Positions 1 through 4,787 of a stretch of DNA of 12,747 nt are shown one piece after another. Position 1 is the first letter of the stretch. Every line of letters begins with the position of its first letter. This DNA comes from Podila epigama (Eukaryota > Mortierellomycota > Mortierellomycetes > Mortierellales > Mortierellaceae). The notes under the pieces are model-generated. The model was given only the letters and a program-made list of their open reading frames with translations. It searched no databases and was not told the origin of the DNA. The translations under genes were made by a program, and so were the position numbers. The stretch is taken from contig JAAAVE010000505.1 in the NCBI GenBank assembly GCA_015679605.1, positions 5,063 through 17,809 on the forward strand, read 5' to 3'.

Positions 1-311
1 AAAAAAAAAAAAAAAAAAAAAAAACGAACACAGTGCTTTTTTGTCGTCATCATGAAGCAATGACATGAAAAAAATGATGCTTGCCAAATCTCAAGGACGG
101 GGTGAACAATCGAAAGTGATGCGTGGTGCACAACTTTTAGAAAATTTACAAGCAATTTTGTATTCGTGTGAAATTTTGTTATGAATGCGTGTGATTCAAA
201 GTGGTATTGACGCAAAAGAAAAATGAAAGAATTTGTAGAGTTGAGAAAATGAAAGTGGAACGAATAATTCTCGAGCTCATGACATGCTCGCTGAACTGTT
301 AACAAATTCTT
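1..311. other. 3' flank of the caleosin gene; starts in poly(A)
   Basis: The first 24 bases are all A, followed by AT-rich sequence without a convincing open frame on either strand. This is downstream of the caleosin stop codon and would hold its 3' UTR. The leading homopolymer may be a genuine A-run (a T-run on the caleosin strand) or a contig end; the window cannot tell. Nothing else is seen here. Confidence 0.5.
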
Positions 312-1157
312 TCAATCCTTCGCCATCTTGGCCTTGCTCTCCCGTGCGGCCAACTCATAAAAGATGCTTCCGTCAAAGATGCGCCGGATATCCTCCTTTT
401 TCATCACTCCGTCCTCTGGCCAAAGCAACAGATAGGTCGCCATCCCTGTGGTATCGTGAAGAGAAGCAAGCCAAAATAAACCATGTTCATAAGACATCAG
501 TGCATGTGCCTATTTGTAGACAGCAGGACAGAGGACTCGAATAAAAGAAAAAGTGTACTTGCATTCAAAAAATGCACCAAACCATCCAATGGGATCCATG
601 ATGACTCTCTGACCCCTCAACATGACAAAAACGTCGTCGAGGGTCAAACCATCCTGACCCGGGGGTGCATACTTGGAAAAGATGTCTTCAAAACGCTGTG
701 GCACGAACCGACCATCGGGGTCGTATGTACCAGAGTCACTTCCATGCTTGTCCTTGTGGATACGACGAGTCCAAATGCGGAAGAACGGGTCAGGAATCCA
801 AGACGGGGCAGTCGGATAAGAAAAGTTGGAGTGGATGATGAAGACAGACAGGATACAGAGAAAGAGATTGAATCCTAGGGCGCGAAAGCCACGGAACGTG
901 TCGAGGGGCCAGATGACACCGTCACCGTCGGCATCAAAGAACCTACAGTGCTGCTGTAGGACGGTCTCATGCGAGTGCTTTTGTGCCCAGTTGTCCTTGA
1001 GCGTTCCCCGTGGCTGGGTGGGGGTCGCAGCGACATTGGCTCTTGGTACGCCAAGTTCGACCAAGTCTGATTTGCCGTTGAAGCTATTCTGCAAGAAGGG
1101 CTTGCGCTGGACAGTGCTTGGCTGCTCATCAAGTGCGGCTTGAATATTGGAAGACAT
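312..1157 (-). CDS. Caleosin family protein (Ca2+-binding, peroxygenase-like lipid-droplet protein)
   Basis: Caleosins are lipid-droplet or ER-bound, calcium-binding proteins; several plant and fungal members are heme peroxygenases acting on fatty acid hydroperoxides. Model: exons 563-1157 and 312-445, 729 nt, 242 residues. In order: a polar N-terminus (1-70), one canonical EF-hand (FFDADGDGVIWP, about 73-84), a hydrophobic segment at about 92-113, the proline-knot region PTAPSWIPDP (115-124), and the IHKDKHGSD block (133-141). The two conserved histidine regions fit the heme ligands known in the family. The C-terminal EF-hand-like part (LLLWPEDGVMKKEDIR) and DGSIFYELA complete the fold. Length is normal for the short fungal type. 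The start ATG has a good context (CCAAAATGTC) and lies behind a pyrimidine-rich leader. The oddity is the intron: only a GC donor at 562 restores the family's Glu-Trp pair. It is divergent from the hemerythrin gene. Confidence 0.93.
446..562 (-). other. GC-AG intron of the caleosin gene (117 nt)
   Basis: Read on the minus strand, exon 1 ends GAAT, then GCAAGT opens the intron and CACAG closes it. The join gives GAA TGG ATG GCG, that is E-W-M-A, where caleosins carry a conserved Glu-Trp. The nearest GT donor, four bases downstream (GTACAC), leaves the wrong phase and drops out of frame. GCAAGT is the usual form of GC donors, which otherwise match the consensus strongly. Confidence 0.8.
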
Positions 1158-1258
1158 TTTGGAATGGAATGGAAGGAGGCCAAATTGAAGAGCGAGCGAG
1201 CAAGTGAGTGAGTGAGTGTGAAGGTGAGATGGGAAAAAGGATGAAAAAGAACAACGTC

Positions 1259-1266
1259 TTTAAATA
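1259..1266 (-). promoter_or_regulatory. TATA-like box for caleosin
   Basis: The minus strand reads TATTTAAA about 100 nt upstream of the caleosin ATG, followed by the CT-rich leader. Position and sequence suit a core promoter, but such AT strings are common here, so support is moderate. Confidence 0.4.
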
Positions 1267-1375
1267 GTAAATAAGAGTATCTTCCACCTATCACCTTTTA
1301 CTTTCACATGCATTCACTAGGAGGTACCTGAATCCATTCACGTAATTGACAAGACTGACAAAATAAGGAAGCAGG

Positions 1376-1421
1376 TTCGGAGGTTCGGAAACGTGCCGAG
1401 TTCGGTGCGACCTGTGTTCGG
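1376..1421. repeat. Cluster of four TTCGG motifs
   Basis: TTCGG occurs at 1376, 1384, 1401 and 1417, three of the four followed by A and the first two as GGTTCGGA in tandem at 8-bp spacing. The block is more GC-rich than its surroundings. It may be a multi-site transcription factor target; the factor is unknown. Confidence 0.55.
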
Positions 1422-1535
1422 ACCACGTTCTTTGGACGCGAGAACTACATTGCACTCTGGTAAGAATGACAAGCAAATTTGGTCATCATTACTGGGGTGT
1501 TTTTTTCTGATACTATGCCACATTTTTGTATCAAT

Positions 1536-1563
1536 GACAAGTTCCCATTCATGCGAACTTGTC
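1536..1563. promoter_or_regulatory. 9-bp perfect inverted repeat with 10-nt spacer
   Basis: GACAAGTTC (1536-1544) and GAACTTGTC (1555-1563) are exact reverse complements separated by CCATTCATGC. Arm centres are 19 bp apart, near two helical turns, as expected for a dimeric DNA-binding protein. A binding role is inference. Confidence 0.55.
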
Positions 1564-1575
1564 CAGTGTCACCTC

Positions 1576-1595
1576 GTGAAGTGAAGTGAAGTGAA
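1576..1595. repeat. GTGAA x4 tandem repeat
   Basis: Four perfect consecutive copies of the pentamer GTGAA sit 8 bp upstream of the CRE octamer. It may be a simple repeat or a clustered binding site. Confidence 0.8.
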
Positions 1596-1603
1596 GCCAT
1601 GAA

Positions 1604-1611
1604 TGACGTCA
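1604..1611. promoter_or_regulatory. Perfect CRE octamer (TGACGTCA)
   Basis: TGACGTCA is the palindromic full site for ATF/CREB-type bZIP factors, which in fungi (Atf1 and relatives) direct oxidative and osmotic stress responses. It lies 101 bp before the hemerythrin ATG and about 48 bp before its TATA-like box. That makes stress control of this gene, and perhaps of caleosin, a reasonable inference. Confidence 0.65.
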
Positions 1612-1658
1612 ATGACCGCTATGACCAACATGCAGTGTAATGTCATGTATGCTTGTGG

Positions 1659-1669
1659 ATAAATAAGGA
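1659..1669 (+). promoter_or_regulatory. TATA-like box for the hemerythrin gene
   Basis: GATAAATAAGG lies about 45-50 nt upstream of the ATG and is followed by a T/C-rich stretch (1685-1698) that could hold the transcription start. Confidence 0.5.
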
Positions 1670-1711
1670 ACTGCAGCTCCGAGATTTTTTTCTTCTTACC
1701 ACAACATTAGC

Positions 1712-2521
1712 ATGAACACAATCCAAACCTTCCGCCACTTTTCAAGCACACTTTCAAGCACCGCATTAACTACTTCACGCGCCTATAAGCATTCCTACTA
1801 CCACTTTGCCGCCATGACCCGAGTATCCGAAGCCATCAAGCACGACCACCGTGAGTTGGAAGAATACTACAACAACATCCTAAACGCCACTACTGAGGAC
1901 GAAAAGACCGGATGGCAGAACCAGTTCGTCTGGGAGCTCGCCCGCCATTCCGTTGGCGAGGAACTGATCGTCTACCCTGCCATGGAGAAGCTCTTGCCCA
2001 ACGGCAAGGAAATGACAGACAAAGACAGGAAAGAACATCAAAAGGTAATTCGTTCTTTTCCTTGTATTTGTTTGCTATTTGTTTGCTATTTGTACACTAT
2101 TAGTGCATATAGCACAAGCGCTTCTTGTCATGGTAGTGCTGTGGCTAACGCATTGCAATATTTTTTAAACATCTATAATCTACAAATGAAGGTGAAGGAG
2201 CAGCTTTTCGTCTTTCAAAATCTGTCCTCCTCTGACCCCAAGTTCCATCCTACACTCCGAGCTCTTTGGACAGACCTCCGCGAGCATATCAAGGAAGAAG
2301 AGGAGAACGACCTCGTTGTCCTCGAGAAGGCACTGGAAGAGGCTGACTCTGAGGATTTGCTCCAAAAGTTCAACCGTGCAAAGATGTTTGCCCCGACCCG
2401 TAGTCACCCTTCAGCTCCTGACAAGCCTCCATTCGAGACTGTTGCTGGCCTCTTGGCCGCTCCACTTGACCACCTAAAGGATCTCTTCAGCAGATTCCCC
2501 AAGGAACAAGAAGTCAAGTAA
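1712..2521 (+). CDS. Hemerythrin HHE domain protein, probably mitochondrial
   Basis: HHE proteins bind a di-iron centre through His and acidic residues within a four-helix bundle, and serve in O2, NO or iron handling. Model: exons 1712-2044 and 2192-2521, 220 residues. Likely metal ligands appear in family order: H44-D-H46, H79 with E83/E84, H109, and H143 with E147. The first 34 residues are rich in Ser, Thr, Arg and Lys with almost no acids, like a mitochondrial presequence. A second in-frame ATG at 1814 (residue 35), with a strong GCCGCCATG context, starts just before the domain, so a cytosolic form is possible. Intron 2045-2191 is phase 0, has a GCTAAC branch site at 2144-2149 and cuts the third His motif right after EHQK. 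It is 147 nt long with no in-frame stop. The C-terminus after residue 165 is linker-like. The specific substrate is not predictable. Confidence 0.9.
   Translation: MNTIQTFRHFSSTLSSTALTTSRAYKHSYYHFAAMTRVSEAIKHDHRELEEYYNNILNATTEDEKTGWQNQFVWELARHSVGEELIVYPAMEKLLPNGKEMTDKDRKEHQKVIRSFPCICLLFVCYLYTISAYSTSASCHGSAVANALQYFLNIYNLQMKVKEQLFVFQNLSSSDPKFHPTLRALWTDLREHIKEEEENDLVVLEKALEEADSEDLLQKFNRAKMFAPTRSHPSAPDKPPFETVAGLLAAPLDHLKDLFSRFPKEQEVK
2045..2191 (+). other. In-frame, stop-free intron of the hemerythrin gene
   Basis: Donor GTAATT, acceptor AG at 2190-2191, branch GCTAAC. Splicing joins EHQK to VKEQLFVFQNL, as the domain requires. Reading through adds 49 residues with an 18-residue hydrophobic run (FPCICLLFVCYLYTISAY). 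An 11-nt tandem duplication, TTTGCTATTTG x2 (2071-2092), lies inside. Confidence 0.85.
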
Positions 2522-2906
2522 GACTCCATTCTTGGATGCTCTTCTCTTCTGGTGCACAACCATGTGACCTATCTTGTAGTTTTTTCTTTTTTTTCTATTC
2601 TCTCTTATGTCTGAACACAAAACACATTTCACCATCTTCTGTACATATCAAAATAAAAAGGCCGTGTCAAACAACGAATGCCTTATGCCAGTCGTTCAAC
2701 ATAAAGTCGTGTCAACCAACGAATATGCAGAAAAAAATAAAGAGCAGTCCCTTCACCTGTTGAAAATGAGCTTATGACATGAAAAGTTCGTGCACCATGT
2801 CACAACTTTTTCTTTTCTTTCTACTTTGTCTCCATCCCTGCCTACATCATCAACACATCACCTGCGACACAACTTGCAAACTCTTAAAACAGTCAGCTAA
2901 AAAAAT
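2522..2906 (+). promoter_or_regulatory. Hemerythrin 3' UTR and VTA1 promoter/leader
   Basis: The two plus-strand genes are 385 bp apart. AATAAA at 2652-2657 is a candidate poly(A) signal 130 nt after the hemerythrin stop. A diverged direct repeat (2663-2679 and 2708-2724) follows. A small inverted repeat TGACATG/CATGTCA lies at 2775-2802. An A/C-rich leader (from about 2835) runs to the VTA1 ATG, which has A at -4 to -2 and -3-like positions (AAAAATATG). Confidence 0.5.
2663..2724 (+). repeat. Direct repeat, 17 nt, 16/17 identical, 45-nt period
   Basis: CGTGTCAAACAACGAAT at 2663-2679 recurs as CGTGTCAACCAACGAAT at 2708-2724. Both copies are preceded by ATAAA, so this looks like an old local tandem duplication of about 45 bp. 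It sits between the hemerythrin poly(A) signal and the VTA1 leader. Confidence 0.65.
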
Positions 2907-4726
2907 ATGTCTGTGGCCAACGTCCCCGAAGGACTCAAGAACATCACCCCATTCCTGCAACGTGCAGCTCAGCTCCAGGAACGCGAACCAGTGGTGTCCT
3001 ACTATGGTGTGTTGCCAGAGTCAAAATGAAATCAATCATCAAACCAATCAAATGTTTTGGGCGCATTTGAAGTAAAGATTATGATCGACCTCATTATTCA
3101 TTATTCATGCCTGAATGGACGAATTATTCTTCTAGCAAACTATTATGCTGCCAAGCTGGCTATCCAGAAAGCGTCCAAGGATAACCGAGCTCTTATTGAC
3201 GAGTTGCTAAACGTACTCGAAAAGGTGAGAAAAACAATGCCAAGTTTCTATTATTATTAGTAGTAGTGTGACGATATTTGATAGATGGATGGTATATACG
3301 CTTGAGACCTACACATAGTTCTGGCTAGCTAAAACTCGCTTCTTTTTTTTTCTTTTGTAGCAACGAAAAGACATTGGCGACAACGAGGCCATCTCGAACG
3401 ACTTGGTAGGCTACGCCCACATTGAAAACTTTGCCATCAAGATCTTTAGCAAGGCCGATGATGAAGACCACGATGGACAGTCCTCCCAGTAAGTTCTTAT
3501 TACTTGTGAAGAAGAGAAAGGGCGACGTGGCAAAAATATGACTTTTTATATTAACATGGACAAATTGCTATCTATGTAATAGAAAAACTGCCAAGAATTT
3601 TGTAGCTGCAGCAAATTTCTTGGAATTGTTAAAAGTGTTTGGAGATATCGACGCCGAGATTGAGGAAAAGATACGTTACGCCAAATGGCGCGCTGCGGAC
3701 ATCATCAAAGCGATCCGCGACGGACGCCAGCCAAACCCTCCACCCGGTGGTAACAAGCCCAAGAATCAACAGCAAAGCCCCAGTAACGCGACAATGGATG
3801 CGGAATTGCAGGACCAGAGTGCATTCAATGCTCAGAGCCCTGTGAACAACTTTCCCACCAACGCTCTTACAGGCCCCACTGCAGGAGTCACCTTCCCACC
3901 AGCGCAGCCATCGGCACTTGGAGCTTCCTCGACTTTCCCGACAATCACTGATTTCCCCTCACCACCTCTGGGAACTGTGAACATCAATACGGGCGGTACT
4001 GCTGCAGCAACCAGTTGGAGCAATGCTCCACCTCAGCAGCCCTCTACCAATGATCAGAATTACTACAACACTGCAGGGTCTGTTCAAGGCCATCCTTCGA
4101 CCTTTGGTCACTCCATTTCGCCCGCACCTGTGAGCCAGGATAATATTAATAACAACAACATCGCTCAGAATAACGGGTTGGTATCAGGCTACATGCCTGT
4201 CTCGGGAGCACAGACTCCCTTTACTCAACCCAACCCAATGACACCACCTCCACCATCTACATCAACACCATCATCAGCATCCCAGCCAACAATGCCATAT
4301 GGCTATAACAACAGTTATCAACCTGCTCAACAGCCACCTGTCGTTCCTTCTCCCACCCCTTCTCAGACGTATTCACAACCTTACAATCAACCCTCAGCAC
4401 CTTATCAGCAACCACAGCAACAACAACAACAACAGCCCGCGTACAATCCTGTGCCCATGGTTCTTGATCCAGCTGTAAACACTCAAGTGCAGAAGCATTG
4501 CAAGTGGACTGTATCTGCTTTGACATACGATGATATCCCAACTGCCATCGAAAACCTGGAAAAGGCCTTGGCTCTTCTTCGTGTAAGTTATTTTGTATAA
4601 TTGTTTATCATATTCATTCATGCTTGCCATTCTTTTTTACCACAATTGTATACACAGCGAAAAATCTCTAATGCCTCATTTCGCGTCTTGTTTTATCACA
4701 TATAGCCATACCACAACAAACAATAA
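2907..4726 (+). CDS. VTA1: VTA1/LIP5, Vps4 activator in the multivesicular-body pathway
   Basis: Vta1 stimulates the AAA-ATPase Vps4 and binds ESCRT-III subunits to recycle them at endosomes. Model: exons 2907-3006, 3136-3224, 3361-3488, 3583-4582 and 4706-4726, giving 445 residues. The tandem-MIT N-terminal domain covers about 1-153 (starts VPEGLKNITPFLQRA; includes NDLVGYAHIENFAIKIF). A low-complexity Pro/Gln/Ser/Thr/Asn linker spans about 154-400, with an eight-Gln run near its end. The C-terminal Vps4-binding dimerisation helices are at about 401-439 (DPAVNTQVQKHCKWTVSAL, then AIENLEKALALLR). The linker is long for the family. All introns are GT-AG and 94-136 nt. The final exon is uncertain: acceptor 4705 adds PYHNKQ, with a CTAAT branch candidate at 4667-4671; acceptor 4657 instead adds 15 residues ending at 4705. 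AATAAA at 4722-4727 overlaps the preferred stop. The tail faces the SUMO protease, 61 bp away. Confidence 0.92.
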
Positions 4727-4727
4727 A
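4722..4727 (+). terminator. AATAAA poly(A) signal of VTA1
   Basis: A canonical hexamer overlaps the preferred VTA1 stop codon (TAA at 4724-4726). The transcript would end before the opposing gene's stop at 4788. Confidence 0.5.
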
Positions 4728-4787
4728 GATGGCAAGGGTCGAGGATACTCGCATTTCTTTTTCTTCTTTCCCCCACTCCACTCTATT

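Larger units (their letters stand above)
1158..1711. promoter_or_regulatory. Divergent promoter between caleosin and hemerythrin genes
   Basis: These 554 bp separate two start codons that point away from each other. Next to caleosin is a CT-rich leader made of GAGC/GAGT tetramers (about 1190-1222 on the plus strand). Toward the hemerythrin gene lie, in order, a TTCGG cluster, a 9-bp inverted repeat, a GTGAA run, a perfect CRE and a TATA-like box, all listed separately. No open frame here looks coding. Confidence 0.7.

Noticed and set aside
942-960. Hairpin CCTACAG/CTGTAGG within caleosin just before the EF-hand codons
   Set aside because: Seven pairs with a five-base loop is common in coding sequence and coincides with constrained codons. 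No reason to assign a role.
510-1157. Caleosin as a single-exon 215-residue protein
   Set aside because: The last residues of that frame (after FFEC) do not fit the family, and the true C-terminal block is found at 312-445.
1712-2521. Hemerythrin as an uninterrupted 269-residue protein
   Set aside because: The 49-residue middle has clear donor, branch and acceptor signals, and removing it restores a contiguous HHE domain. Retention is kept only as a hypothesis.
4257-4541. Minus-strand frames opposite the VTA1 linker (Val/Leu-rich)
   Set aside because: Antisense readings of CAA/CAG repeats and Pro codons.
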